Origin: Bin87 sp965116565
GTDB lineage: Bacteria; Chloroflexota; Dehalococcoidia; Lucifugimonadales; UBA3495
Length of the DNA: 64,000 bases
Direction: 5' to 3'
NCBI GenBank assembly: GCA_965116565.1
Contig: OZ220699.1
Span: forward strand, 3,100,001 to 3,164,000
The notes below the pieces were generated by a model. The model made no database searches. It was given only the letters and a program-made list of their open reading frames with translations, and was not told the origin of the DNA. The position numbers were made by a program, and so were the translations under genes. Of the stretch, positions 16,623 through 25,295 are shown piece after piece (the first letter of the stretch is position 1; every line of letters begins with the position of its first letter).

Positions 16623-17128
16623 TGATCGAAATTCGCCCGTACCGTTCCAGGGACTACGAAGCCGTCCGCGAGATTTTCAGCCACGCGCAGGACGACTTCG
16701 TGCAGAGCTATCTGCACTCCGACGAGGATCGCCAGGATTACAACGAGTACGTGATCGGTGCTCTCGCCCGCGATTTGGCCGATATCGAGCGCAGCTACCT
16801 GCAGCATCCCGGCAGCAATTTCTGGATGGCGGACCAAGACGGCGAAGCGGTGGGTTGTATCGGGGCCTACCAACGTAGCGGAGAGGAAGCGGAGATCCGC
16901 AGGTTGGCGGTGCTCCGCGACGCTCGACGACTGGGTATCGCTTCCAGGCTGCTCGACCAGGCCGAAGCGTTTTGCCGCGACTTTGGCTATGTCCGGACGA
17001 TTGCGTGGACGTACAATCACATGCCCGGGGCAATCGCTTTCCTGCGCCGCCGGGGTTATTACGAACTCGAGGACCACGCGTTCCCACACACCAGCTTGAC
17101 CCTGTATTTGTACGCCTTTGATCTGTAA
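16622..17128 (+). CDS. GNAT family N-acetyltransferase
   Basis: This 168-residue protein shows the GNAT core: MIEIRPYRSRDYEAVREIF at the start, WMADQDGEAVGCIGAYQR as strands 2-4, and the acetyl-CoA motif A RRLAVLRDARRLGIASRLL (Q/RxxGxA pattern). Motif B is IAWTYNHMPGAIAFLRRRGY. The acceptor is unknown. The ATG overlaps the stop of the YchF-like gene by one base (TGATG), so translation is probably coupled. A promoter and a SAM riboswitch for the next operon follow within 120 nt. Confidence 0.9.
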   Translation: MIEIRPYRSRDYEAVREIFSHAQDDFVQSYLHSDEDRQDYNEYVIGALARDLADIERSYLQHPGSNFWMADQDGEAVGCIGAYQRSGEEAEIRRLAVLRDARRLGIASRLLDQAEAFCRDFGYVRTIAWTYNHMPGAIAFLRRRGYYELEDHAFPHTSLTLYLYAFDL

Positions 17129-17176
17129 TTTCGTGCGTGGAACGGCCTCCGCAGTCGCCCGACAATCGTAACCAAC

Positions 17177-17205
17177 TTGACAAATTCGTGCATTCCAAGT
17201 AGGAT
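17177..17205 (+). promoter_or_regulatory. Promoter of the SAM-riboswitch operon
   Basis: TTGACA (17177-17182), a 17-bp spacer and TAGGAT (17200-17205) stand about 30 nt before the riboswitch, as expected for a regulated leader. Confidence 0.7.
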
Positions 17206-17234
17206 AAGTAACGATTAACAACTGGATACGCTGC

Positions 17235-17335
17235 TGGAACCCTTATCCAGACAGGCGGAGGGAACGGCCCTGTGAAGCCTGGCAACCAATCCCGCTAACC
17301 CGGTGGGATCAGGTGCTAATTCCGGCGTCCCACGA
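17235..17335 (+). promoter_or_regulatory. SAM-I (S-box) riboswitch
   Basis: The leader has the S-box landmarks in order: CTTATCCAGACAGGCGGAGG with GAACGGCCC, then TGAAGCCTGGCAACC, a variable P4 arm, and GGTGCTAATTCC. These match the conserved core that binds S-adenosylmethionine. It lies upstream of mtnA and a terminator-like hairpin, so high SAM should stop transcription of the methionine-salvage operon. Confidence 0.95.
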
Positions 17336-17404
17336 CACAATATCGCGCCTAACCAGCGCATTGTCGGTGGTATGACGAAAGATGAGGGGAGTGCTGTTTT
17401 GATG

Positions 17405-17432
17405 GGCTCTCCCGCGTGGGTGGGCCTTTTTT
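17405..17432 (+). terminator. Riboswitch-controlled terminator
   Basis: GGCTCTCCC, loop GCGT and GGGTGGGCC pair over 9 positions with one G-T and one T-T mismatch, followed by TTTTTT. It sits about 70 nt after the SAM-I core and 90 nt before mtnA, the position of a transcription-attenuating expression platform. Confidence 0.8.
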
Positions 17433-17522
17433 GTGTTTGCGGACCTGATCCGCCCCGCCTTCCGAGCGACATTTTCTCTTGCATGTGCAGCGTGATCCAC
17501 GACACACCGGGTAACTGGTGCC

Positions 17523-18566
17523 ATGAGTGAAATCCGACCAATCAACTGGACCGGTAGCAGTCTCCAGTTGCTTGACCAAACGCTTTTGCCCCACGAGCAA
17601 ACGACGCTCACCATCACGGATTACCGAGCCGCGGCCGCGGCCATCACCGACATGCGGGTGCGGGGCGCCCCGGCGATCGGGGTAACCGCCGCTTACGCGG
17701 TGGTGCTCGCGGCAGCCGAGTTGCAATCGCGGGAGCGGGACCATTTCATAGGTGCGTTGCGACAGGCCGGAGCGCACATCGCGGCCGCTCGCCCCACCGC
17801 GGTGAACCTGGGTTGGGCAGTTCGACGCATGCTGAGGGTCGCGGACGCTGAACCCGATCCCGGCAGTATCCTGCCCCGTCTGGAGGCGGAGGCGCGTTTG
17901 ATCCAAGCCGAGGACGAGAACATCAACCGACGCATCGGCGAGCACGGCAAACCATTGATGCCTCCTGACGGACAGGGCGTGTTGACTCACTGCAACACCG
18001 GCGCCCTGGCAACGTCGGCGTACGGGACGGCGTTGGGCGTCATTCGGGCTGGCTGGGAGGCTGGCGGCCGATTCCGTGTGTTCAACACGGAGACTCGGCC
18101 CTGGCTGCAGGGCGCGCGACTCACTTCCTGGGAATTCCAGCAGTTGGGCATCCCCGCAACATTGGTTGCTGACTCGGCGGCCGGGATCCTGATGCAGCGT
18201 GGCGACATTTCGTGTGTCATCACAGGCGCGGACCGGGTGGCAGCGAACGGAGATACCGCCAACAAGATCGGCACCTACTCGCTGGCGGTGCTGGCCCACG
18301 AGAACGGTATACCCTTCTACATAGCCGCCCCCACCAGCACCGTGGACCTGGCCATTGCGCACGGAGACAATATCGCCATCGAGGAACGTCCCCAACACGA
18401 GGTCACGAGTTACGGGCAAACACCAATCGCTCCTGAGGGCACGCCGGCGTATAACCCCGCGTTCGACGTAACGCCGCACCGCTACATCGCCGGAATTGTC
18501 ACGGAAACGATGGTCTGCCGCCCACCCTACGCCGAATCACTGAAAATGGCGGTTGACGCCGCCTGA
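17523..18566 (+). CDS. mtnA: S-methyl-5-thioribose-1-phosphate isomerase
   Basis: MtnA converts methylthioribose-1-phosphate to methylthioribulose-1-phosphate in methionine salvage. The 347-residue protein has the family blocks MRVRGAPAIGVTAAYAVVLA, HCNTGALATSAYGTALGVIR (catalytic Cys), TRPWLQGARLTSWE, and TGADRVAANGDTANKIGTYS with the catalytic Asp. It is the first gene behind the SAM-I riboswitch. The related translation-factor eIF2B-like proteins are excluded by these motifs and by the mtnP gene in the same operon. Confidence 0.96.
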   Translation: MSEIRPINWTGSSLQLLDQTLLPHEQTTLTITDYRAAAAAITDMRVRGAPAIGVTAAYAVVLAAAELQSRERDHFIGALRQAGAHIAAARPTAVNLGWAVRRMLRVADAEPDPGSILPRLEAEARLIQAEDENINRRIGEHGKPLMPPDGQGVLTHCNTGALATSAYGTALGVIRAGWEAGGRFRVFNTETRPWLQGARLTSWEFQQLGIPATLVADSAAGILMQRGDISCVITGADRVAANGDTANKIGTYSLAVLAHENGIPFYIAAPTSTVDLAIAHGDNIAIEERPQHEVTSYGQTPIAPEGTPAYNPAFDVTPHRYIAGIVTETMVCRPPYAESLKMAVDAA

Positions 18567-18572
18567 GCTGAC

Positions 18573-19679
18573 ATGAGCACACCCGATATCCAACCACAAA
18601 CCCGGCTTCGCATCGCCCGCACCGGGCTGACGGCCCACGAACCTGCCAAAGCCAGTCCCGGCTACACCCTCTACTCCCCGTTGTCGGGGAACGGCGAGGT
18701 TTACCTGCTGGATGCCAACGGCGCGGTGGCGCACCAGTGGCAGATGCCATACCCGCCCGGACTCTACGGCTACCTGTTGCCCAACGGCAACCTGTTCTAC
18801 GGCGGCAAGGTGCGCGACGATGGCGGATGGGACCTCTTCGAGGCCATGAAGCGGTTCAAAGGCGGCATAATGCTGGAAGCCGACTGGGACGGCAACATCC
18901 TCTGGGAACACCGGGACCCGTACCACCACCACGACGCCCGGCGCACCGAATCCGGCGGCTGCCTGTATATGACCGTCGAGCGGATGGACGACGCGCGGGC
19001 CGCCAGGATCCAGGGAGGCCAGGCTGGCACCGACTCCGGAGGCATGTACGCCGACGTGCTGGTGGAGGTGGACGCCGACGGCAACCGCATCTGGGAATGG
19101 CACGCTGCCGAACACCTGGACCCCGCCCGCCATGTCATCACCTTCAACGACCTCCGCGACGAGTGGAGCCACGGCAATACCATAGTCCCACTACCCGACA
19201 ACCGGGTGATGTTCAGCTTCCGCAACATCTCCACCGTTGGCATCATCGACAAGGCCAGCGGCAACATCGTCTGGCAAATCGGCGACGATGTATTGGCGCA
19301 GCAGCACGATCCATCCCTGCTGGACAACGGCAACGTGCTGATCTATGACAACGGTTCACACAGCCGTCATACCCCCCTGCCCGCTTCCCGCGTCGTTGAG
19401 GTCGATACGGCGACCAACGAAATCGTGTGGGAGTACCGGGACAACCCGCCCTTCAACTTTTTTAGCGCCTACATCTCCGGCGCGCGCCGCCTCCCCAACG
19501 GCAACACCCTCATCACCGAGGGACACTTCGGCCGCATCTTCCAGGTGACGCCGGCCGGAGAAGTAGTCTGGGAATACATCAACCCTCACTTCGCGCCCAA
19601 CGAACAGGGTTACGTCGTGAACAGCGTTTTCCGTTCCACCCACTACCTGCCCCAGCAGATTCCGCAGCTGGCGAATTGA
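18573..19679 (+). CDS. Arylsulfotransferase (ASST)-like beta-propeller protein
   Basis: This 368-residue protein has repeated propeller motifs of the type GxVYLLDxxGxVxHxW (GEVYLLDANGAVAHQWQMPY; DADGNRIWEWHAAEH; TATNEIVWEYRDNPPF). It also has the ASST-family blocks EWSHGNTIVPLPDNRVMFSF and QQHDPSLLDNGNVLIYDNG, with conserved His residues. Known ASST enzymes are periplasmic and move sulfate between phenols; this protein has no signal peptide, so it is likely cytosolic and its reaction is uncertain. It begins 7 nt after mtnA, inside the SAM-recycling operon, which hints at a role linked to methionine-salvage metabolites. Confidence 0.82.
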   Translation: MSTPDIQPQTRLRIARTGLTAHEPAKASPGYTLYSPLSGNGEVYLLDANGAVAHQWQMPYPPGLYGYLLPNGNLFYGGKVRDDGGWDLFEAMKRFKGGIMLEADWDGNILWEHRDPYHHHDARRTESGGCLYMTVERMDDARAARIQGGQAGTDSGGMYADVLVEVDADGNRIWEWHAAEHLDPARHVITFNDLRDEWSHGNTIVPLPDNRVMFSFRNISTVGIIDKASGNIVWQIGDDVLAQQHDPSLLDNGNVLIYDNGSHSRHTPLPASRVVEVDTATNEIVWEYRDNPPFNFFSAYISGARRLPNGNTLITEGHFGRIFQVTPAGEVVWEYINPHFAPNEQGYVVNSVFRSTHYLPQQIPQLAN

Positions 19680-19694
19680 TAAGGGGCTTATCCC

Positions 19695-20297
19695 ATGTAC
19701 GTTGACCAGTTCGGCATATCCGCTCAAGAGGGGAACCCGCCCTACGGCTGCCGCATTTCGCAAGGCCGGATTATCGCGTTGTCCATCATCAGCATGGGCA
19801 TCTACTGGCTGTACTGGATGTATCGCACCTGGCAGCATTACCGGGACCATACGCTCGAACAAGCCGCTGAAACTGGCCAGACACACTACCCGGTCTTGCA
19901 CGGGTTGACTCAACTGCTGCCGGTGTACGGCTGGTTCCGTTTCCACGCCCACATCCGCCATTACAAGGCGTTGATGCAGGAACGTGGCGTAGCCGACAGC
20001 CTGAATCTGGGAGCGTTGACCACCATAGTGGTCATCAACGTCATCGCCGGCTGGCTGGGCGGCAGCATGCGCGGCAGTAGCGATGAACTTCTGGCAGCGA
20101 TAGGCGCCATAATCACCGTGGTCGCCCTACTGGTGAGCATAGTCGTTCTTTGCCAAATACAGTCCAATCTCAACAACTACTGGGATGACATTGGCGGAGC
20201 GCCGGCGCTGAATGCCCGCTTCGGCAAAGGAGAAATACTCTGCATCGCACTGGGGGTTCTCTTCTGGCTGGGCGTCATCGCCGCCATCATCTGGTAG
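19695..20297 (+). CDS. DUF4234-like integral membrane protein
   Basis: This 200-residue protein has four likely membrane helices: GRIIALSIISMGIYWLYWMY, LGALTTIVVINVIAGWLGG, LLAAIGAIITVVALLVSIVV and ILCIALGVLFWLGVIAAIIW. The start resembles DUF4234 (small multipass proteins with a xxGIYxLYWxYR first helix). AAGGGG lies 9 nt before the ATG. It follows the ASST-like gene by 15 nt. Function unknown. Confidence 0.75.
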   Translation: MYVDQFGISAQEGNPPYGCRISQGRIIALSIISMGIYWLYWMYRTWQHYRDHTLEQAAETGQTHYPVLHGLTQLLPVYGWFRFHAHIRHYKALMQERGVADSLNLGALTTIVVINVIAGWLGGSMRGSSDELLAAIGAIITVVALLVSIVVLCQIQSNLNNYWDDIGGAPALNARFGKGEILCIALGVLFWLGVIAAIIW

Positions 20298-20357
20298 GCC
20301 CGCTGGGGTTACACCTCCCATGACAAATTGACCATCATCACCATCAGGAAACAACCA

Positions 20358-21254
20358 ATGCCCAACCAACCACAAGCGGAAATCGCCATCATCGGCGGCA
20401 GCGGACTCTACGAAATTCAGGGTTTCGAGGAAACCGCCGTAGTGGACGTTGACACCCCCTACGGCAAGCCCAGCGACGTCATCACCGTCGGCGAGTTGCT
20501 GGATGTGCCGGTGGCATTCCTGCCCCGCCACGGTCGCGGCCACCGCGTCAGCCCCACCGAGTTGCCCTTCCGCGCCAACATCTACGCGCTGAAGACGTTG
20601 GGCGTGAAGCAGATCGTATCCGTCAGCGCGGTGGGCAGCCTGCAGGCCACGCTGGAGCCGCAGCACATGGTGGTGCCCGACCAGCTGATCGACCGCACCC
20701 GTTCGCTGCGTCCCAGCACCTTCTTCGAGGACGGCGTGGTCGCGCACATTTCTTTTGCCGACCCCTTCTGCCCCGAGATGGGCAGAGTCCTCGCCGAGGG
20801 CGCAAAGGGCCAGGGCATCCCGACTCACCAGGGCGCGACCATGGTGGTGATGGAAGGACCGGCCTTTTCCACCAAGGCCGAATCCGAAATGTACCGCGCC
20901 TGGGGCGGCGATCTCATCGGAATGACCGCGCTGCCCGAGGCCAAGCTGGCCAGAGAGGCCGAGATCTGCTACGCGACCATGGCGTGGGTTACCGACTATG
21001 ACTGCTGGCATCCCGACCACGACGCCGTGACCGTGGACATGGTCGTTGAGAATCTGATTGCGAACGTCGCCAACAGCCGCATCATTCTGCGCCACATCAT
21101 GCCAATGCTGGCGGAACTGGGCCCGTGCGAGTGCCAGACGGCCCTTGCCAACGCGATAATCACCGACCGCAGCATGATACCCGGCGAGGTGCGCCGGCGG
21201 CTTTATCCCATCGCCGGCAAGCATCTTGACCCGCCTCAGCCTGCTGCTCCCTAG
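20358..21254 (+). CDS. mtnP: S-methyl-5'-thioadenosine phosphorylase
   Basis: MtnP splits methylthioadenosine with phosphate into adenine and methylthioribose-1-phosphate, the substrate of MtnA. The 298-residue protein (start ATG 20358 behind AGGAAAC) has EIAIIGGSGLYEI, FLPRHGRGH, VSVSAVGSLQATLEPQHMVV, VMEGPAFSTKAESEMY, and the base-specificity region WVTDYDCWHPDHD that marks 6-aminopurine phosphorylases. It is fourth in the riboswitch operon. Confidence 0.96.
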   Translation: MPNQPQAEIAIIGGSGLYEIQGFEETAVVDVDTPYGKPSDVITVGELLDVPVAFLPRHGRGHRVSPTELPFRANIYALKTLGVKQIVSVSAVGSLQATLEPQHMVVPDQLIDRTRSLRPSTFFEDGVVAHISFADPFCPEMGRVLAEGAKGQGIPTHQGATMVVMEGPAFSTKAESEMYRAWGGDLIGMTALPEAKLAREAEICYATMAWVTDYDCWHPDHDAVTVDMVVENLIANVANSRIILRHIMPMLAELGPCECQTALANAIITDRSMIPGEVRRRLYPIAGKHLDPPQPAAP

Positions 21255-21312
21255 ACTATTTTTGTTTCCTGAATTGCCGAAATATTACGCAAACGTTCAC
21301 AGGAGGTAACCA

Positions 21313-21672
21313 ATGCCACGACAGAACCCGGGGGAGCCCTATTACAGGGTCGATTCTCCCGAAGCGCTCCAGATACTCAATACCGACCCGGACAACACCG
21401 TGGTCGTCGACGTTCGCCGCGATGACGAATGGGTCACCGGGCACGCATCCGGCGCGATCCACATCAACATCGACGAGTTCATGGACCATGTGGACGAACT
21501 TCCCGATGGCAAGAAGCTGCTGTTTATCTGCGCGGCCGGCGTACGTAGCGGGGTCGCGTGCGAGTATGCCGCAGCTTTGGGCATAGACTCCGAACTGCTC
21601 TACAACATTGACGATGGCACTCCTTCCTGGATCGCCGCCGGCAACCCCACTTCCTACGGAAACGACCCGTAA
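21313..21672 (+). CDS. Rhodanese-domain protein
   Basis: This single rhodanese domain of 119 residues has NTVVVDVRRDDEWVTGHASG (the CH2A block) and the active-site loop CAAGVRSG with a catalytic Cys that can carry persulfide sulfur. AGGAGGT precedes the ATG. It lies between mtnP and ahcY, so a link with sulfur metabolism around methionine is plausible but not shown. Single-domain rhodaneses act as sulfur carriers or thiosulfate sulfurtransferases. Confidence 0.93.
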   Translation: MPRQNPGEPYYRVDSPEALQILNTDPDNTVVVDVRRDDEWVTGHASGAIHINIDEFMDHVDELPDGKKLLFICAAGVRSGVACEYAAALGIDSELLYNIDDGTPSWIAAGNPTSYGNDP

Positions 21673-21808
21673 CTGACCGCATACGCATACCCGCAAAATC
21701 TGAACTCCGCCATTTTCACGGATACGGAAGACCGGGGCTCTTTCATCGAGCGATTCCTGGAAGTCCTGGCTTTCTCCCGAGTGGCGCACTAGAGCACACT
21801 AACATCCA

Positions 21809-21841
21809 CGCGTCGTTCCGGCGAAAGCCGGATTCCACGCG
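21809..21841. repeat. Palindromic hairpin repeat of the TTCCGGCGAAAGCCGGA type
   Basis: TCCGGC-GAAA-GCCGGA forms a tight 6-bp stem with a GNRA tetraloop, flanked by CGCGTCGT and TTCCACGCG. Similar GAAA-capped repeats (CATTCC..GAAAGC..GGAATCCA) are scattered in many bacterial genomes. It sits 23 nt before ahcY. Confidence 0.55.
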
Positions 21842-21863
21842 CGCAAATCGGAGGTAAAACGAT

Positions 21864-23135
21864 TTGACTGTTCAAAAAACCAAAGGCGACGTGAAAGACC
21901 TTTCCTTGGCCGCGGCCGGCGTTGATCGAATCCGCTGGGCCGCCCGCGAAATGCCTGTCGTCAACATGATCACCGAGCGGTTTCGCGAGGAACAGCCCTT
22001 GGCCGGTATCCGGATGGCTGCCTGCCTGCACGTAACGACTGAGACCGCCAATCTCGCCATCGCCCTCAAAGAGGGCGGCGCCGATCTGGTCATTTGTGCG
22101 AGCAACCCGCTGAGCACGCAGGACGAAACGGCGGCCGCGTTGGTGCAGCAATACGGCATTCCCACCTACGCCATCAAGGGCGAGGACAACGAAACGTACT
22201 ACCAGCACATCAACGCCGTTCTGGACCACGCGCCCAACGTCACCATGGACGACGGAGCCGACCTGGTGGGCATCCTGCACAAGGAACGCAGCGACCTGCT
22301 CTCCCACGTGATCGCCGGCACCGAGGAGACCACCACCGGCGTGGTGCGCCTCACCGCCATGGCCGCCGACGGCCAGTTGAAGTACCCCATCATCGCCGTC
22401 AACGAGGCCGAGACCAAGCACTTCTTTGATAACCGCTACGGCACCGGCCAGAGTACGCTCGACGGCATCACTCGCGCCACCAACATCCTGTGGGCCGGCC
22501 GCCGCGTCGTCGTCGGAGGCTACGGCTGGTGTGGACGCGGCGTGGCGTCCCGCGCCCGAGGCATGGGCGCCCACGTCATCGTCACCGAGATCAATCCCGT
22601 CCGTGCGCTGGAAGCCGTGATGGACGGTTTCCAGGTCATGCCTGGCGTCGAGGCCGCCAGAGTAGGCGAGGTGTTCATCACCGTGTCCGGCGGCTGGCAC
22701 GTCATCGGCAGGCAGCACCTGGAAGTGATGCCCGACGGAGCCATCATCTCCAACAGCGGGCACTTCAATGTTGAGATCGACATTCCGGCCCTGGAAGCCA
22801 TGTCGGTGAGTCACCGGGAGGTCCGGCCTTTCGTTGAGGAATATGAAACCACCGACGGACGCCACCTTTACCTGCTGGGTGAGGGCCGCCTGATCAACCT
22901 GGCCGCCGCCGAAGGCCATCCATCCGCGGTCATGGACATGAGCTTTGCCAACCAGGCCCTGAGCGCCGAGTACCTGGCCAAAAGGCACAATGAACTCAGC
23001 AACGGTGTCCACGTGGTGCCGCGTGAAATCGACGCCGAGGTGGGGCGCCTCAAGCTGGAGACCATGGGCATCAGCATCGACACTTTGACTGCCGAGCAAA
23101 CGGCATACAACGAGAGCTGGGAAGAAGGCACGTAG
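21864..23135 (+). CDS. ahcY: Adenosylhomocysteinase
   Basis: This enzyme reversibly hydrolyses S-adenosylhomocysteine, the product of SAM-dependent methylation, to adenosine and homocysteine using bound NAD. The 423-residue protein starts at TTG 21864, 8 nt after GGAGGT. Motifs include HVTTETANLAIALKEGGADL, DDGADLVGILHKER, EETTTGVVRL, YGTGQSTLDGITRATN and the NAD-binding VVVGGYGWCGRGVASRARG. It lacks the 40-residue insert and the C-terminal KPDHYRY of the long form, so it is the short archaeal/thermophile type. It lies between rhodanese and metK. Confidence 0.96.
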   Translation: MTVQKTKGDVKDLSLAAAGVDRIRWAAREMPVVNMITERFREEQPLAGIRMAACLHVTTETANLAIALKEGGADLVICASNPLSTQDETAAALVQQYGIPTYAIKGEDNETYYQHINAVLDHAPNVTMDDGADLVGILHKERSDLLSHVIAGTEETTTGVVRLTAMAADGQLKYPIIAVNEAETKHFFDNRYGTGQSTLDGITRATNILWAGRRVVVGGYGWCGRGVASRARGMGAHVIVTEINPVRALEAVMDGFQVMPGVEAARVGEVFITVSGGWHVIGRQHLEVMPDGAIISNSGHFNVEIDIPALEAMSVSHREVRPFVEEYETTDGRHLYLLGEGRLINLAAAEGHPSAVMDMSFANQALSAEYLAKRHNELSNGVHVVPREIDAEVGRLKLETMGISIDTLTAEQTAYNESWEEGT

Positions 23136-23155
23136 TAGCCTCGCCGCATCCGCGC

Positions 23156-23179
23156 AGGGGCGAATGATTATTCGCCCCT
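23156..23179. repeat. AGGGGCGA / TCGCCCCT hairpin repeat, copy 1
   Basis: AGGGGCGAAT, loop GATT and ATTCGCCCCT form a perfect 10-bp stem between ahcY and metK. Two more hairpins with the same arms occur after ccdA and after the reductase gene at 61117. Confidence 0.75.
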
Positions 23180-23221
23180 ACACCGCCACCCAGTAACGTC
23201 AATCCAGGAGGAAACTTACCA

Positions 23222-24469
23222 ATGCCAATCCGATTCATGACCTCGCCCAAGTACCTGCTCACCTCAGAGTCGGTCACCGAAGGGCACCCTGACAAGGTTT
23301 GCGACCAGATTTCCGACGCCGTGCTGGACGCCGCCTTCAGCATTGACCCCATGAGCCGCGTCGCCTGCGAAACCGTGGCTGGCAAGAACCTCATCATGGT
23401 CACCGGCGAAATCACCACGCAGGCCGATCTCGACTTTGATGCCATTACGCGCAAGACCCTGCTGGAGATCGGCTACACCGATGTCAAATACGGCATCGAC
23501 GGAAACTCCTGCGGAGTCATCCGCAACGCCAGCCAGCAGTCGCCCGACATCAACGCCGGCGTCAGCACGGCGTTGGAAGCCCGCAGCAACGGCGCCACTG
23601 CCGCCGACGCCCGCAGGGCCACCGGCGCGGGGGACCAGGGCATGATGGTCGGCTTCGCGTGCAATGAGACCGACAGCCTCATGCCCATCACCGTTGACCT
23701 GTCGCACCGCCTGGTGGAGCGGTTGGCCGCCGTGCGCAAGGACGGCACCCTGCCTTACCTCGGCCCCGACGGGAAGTCGCAGGTGACGGTGGAATACCGG
23801 TACGGCAAGCCGCACCGCGTCGACGCCGTGGTAATCAGCACCCAGCACGACGACACCGACGATCGGGAAGGGTTTACCGCGAAGATCCGCGCCGACATCA
23901 TCGAGCAAGTCATCAGGCCCATCGTGCCGGCGCACCTGCTGGACGACGACACCAAGTACTACGTGAACCCCAGCGGATGGTTCGTCGTGGGAGGTCCGCA
24001 GGGAGACACCGGCCTCACGGGCCGCAAGATCCTGGTGGACACCTATGGCGGCATCGCTCGCCACGGCGGCGGCGCGTTCTCTGGCAAGGATCCGACCAAG
24101 GTTGACCGCTCCGGCGCCTACGCGGCCCGCTACGTCGCGAAGAACATCGTGGCCGCCGGGCTGGCCGATCGCTGCGAGGTAATCGTCTCCTACGCCATCG
24201 GTGTGGCGGATCCGATCTCCGTGGCGGTTGAGACCTTTGACACCAACCACATCGACAACGACACCATCGAAGCGATGGTGAACGAACACTTCGACCTGCG
24301 GCCAGGTGCGATCATCGAAGACCTGCAGCTCCGGCAGCCAATCTATCGCAAGACGGCTGCCTATGGACACTTCGGGCGCACCGACATTGATCTCCCCTGG
24401 GAGCGCACCGACAAAGCCGAGTTGCTCCGAAAGGCTGCCGGTACATTGGCCGGCGCTGCGGGCGACTAA
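23222..24469 (+). CDS. metK: S-adenosylmethionine synthetase
   Basis: MetK makes SAM from methionine and ATP. The 415-residue protein carries LTSESVTEGHPDKVCDQISD, GAGDQGMMVGFACNET (methionine/ATP site), VNPSGWFVVGGPQGDTGLTG and the P-loop-like GGGAFSGKDPTKVDRSGAY. AGGAGG lies 10 nt before the ATG. It is last in the SAM-recycling gene run; the hairpin 40 nt upstream could uncouple it partly from ahcY. Codon bias is strong, as expected for an abundant enzyme. Confidence 0.97.
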   Translation: MPIRFMTSPKYLLTSESVTEGHPDKVCDQISDAVLDAAFSIDPMSRVACETVAGKNLIMVTGEITTQADLDFDAITRKTLLEIGYTDVKYGIDGNSCGVIRNASQQSPDINAGVSTALEARSNGATAADARRATGAGDQGMMVGFACNETDSLMPITVDLSHRLVERLAAVRKDGTLPYLGPDGKSQVTVEYRYGKPHRVDAVVISTQHDDTDDREGFTAKIRADIIEQVIRPIVPAHLLDDDTKYYVNPSGWFVVGGPQGDTGLTGRKILVDTYGGIARHGGGAFSGKDPTKVDRSGAYAARYVAKNIVAAGLADRCEVIVSYAIGVADPISVAVETFDTNHIDNDTIEAMVNEHFDLRPGAIIEDLQLRQPIYRKTAAYGHFGRTDIDLPWERTDKAELLRKAAGTLAGAAGD

Positions 24470-24681
24470 ATCCGTCCAAACTCTGCGCTCTCCCTCATGC
24501 GCGCCTTTCGCCCGAGCGGCGGGGGGCGCGATTTCGTTTAAGAACCGGTTTCACCCGTGAAGCCGGCGCCGCTTGCAGCACGACCAAATCCGCAAACGTC
24601 GCAAATCGCCGGTGCACACGACCAGAGCACGGCCAGATAAAATCTATTGGAATCGGGTGGCCGGTAACCAGGAGCCGGCGT

Positions 24682-25143
24682 TTGGTGGCGGTTATGGACA
24701 GCGTTCTTCCGTTCAGGCGGTTCGCCTCGTGGGTAATTGACCGACTGCTGTTTCTTGGCGTTGGAATAGCGATTCTGTATCTAATCCAGGAGCTCGACAG
24801 CAGGTTAGGCATTCGAGGGCCTGGTTCGGTAAATTTCGACCTGCACGAATTGCTGGCGATTCAAGCCCCGGTCTCCCTGTTGATCACGTACGTGCTCTGG
24901 ATTTTTTTGATAGTCAAGTTTGGACCCCCTGGGCGGCGATTGACCAGCACCGAAATTCGCAGGCATCGAGGCGGCAGCGCCGGCGGATTTAGGAAACTTC
25001 TCCGGGCCGTCCTCAAGATAGCGTTGCACCTGACCCTGATCGGGCTGGTGATCGACGCCGTGTTCATCCTCAGGGACCAACGAGAGCGGAGGTCGATCCC
25101 GGACATATTTGCGGGAACGATGGTAACGCCCCGCCGTCGCTGA
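24682..25143 (+). CDS. RDD-family membrane protein
   Basis: The 153-residue protein has an N-terminal RFASWVIDRLLFLGVGIAIL helix, a second helix (VSLLITYVLWIFLIVKF) followed by GPPGRRLTSTEI, and a third (VLKIALHLTLIGLVIDAVFI) ending in RRSIPDIFAGTMV, the usual RDD-domain order including the terminal DxxAGT. Function is not established for most RDD proteins. Start TTG 24682 has GGAG 7 nt upstream; GTG 24685 and ATG 24694 are alternatives. The 212-nt gap before it (24470-24681) holds no gene that I can support. Confidence 0.75.
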   Translation: MVAVMDSVLPFRRFASWVIDRLLFLGVGIAILYLIQELDSRLGIRGPGSVNFDLHELLAIQAPVSLLITYVLWIFLIVKFGPPGRRLTSTEIRRHRGGSAGGFRKLLRAVLKIALHLTLIGLVIDAVFILRDQRERRSIPDIFAGTMVTPRRR

Positions 25144-25280
25144 TCTCGAACCGCGGACGGCAGAAACTGGGCGCGGGTCCTTCGCAAAGCGTTGGGATCT
25201 CGTGGTTTTCTCCATTTCCGACCGGCTTGCCGTGAGGCCCCTGGTCGACCGAGATCCCCCGTCGGGCTGGAGAATCCCTG

Positions 25281-25289
25281 TGCTAGAAT
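25281..25289 (+). promoter_or_regulatory. Extended -10 promoter, probable leaderless start
   Basis: TGC-TAGAAT (25281-25289) is an extended -10 element; no good -35 box is seen. Transcription about 7 nt on would start at the ATG at 25296, so the mutase mRNA is probably leaderless. Confidence 0.5.
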
Positions 25290-25295
25290 CGAATC

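Noticed and set aside
21673..21863. Possible SAH riboswitch before ahcY
   Set aside because: The SAH riboswitch core was not found; only a GAAA-loop repeat hairpin is present.
20127..24370. Long minus-strand frames opposite mtnP, ahcY and metK
   Set aside because: They shadow well-identified enzymes and are rich in His/Val/Gly without motifs.
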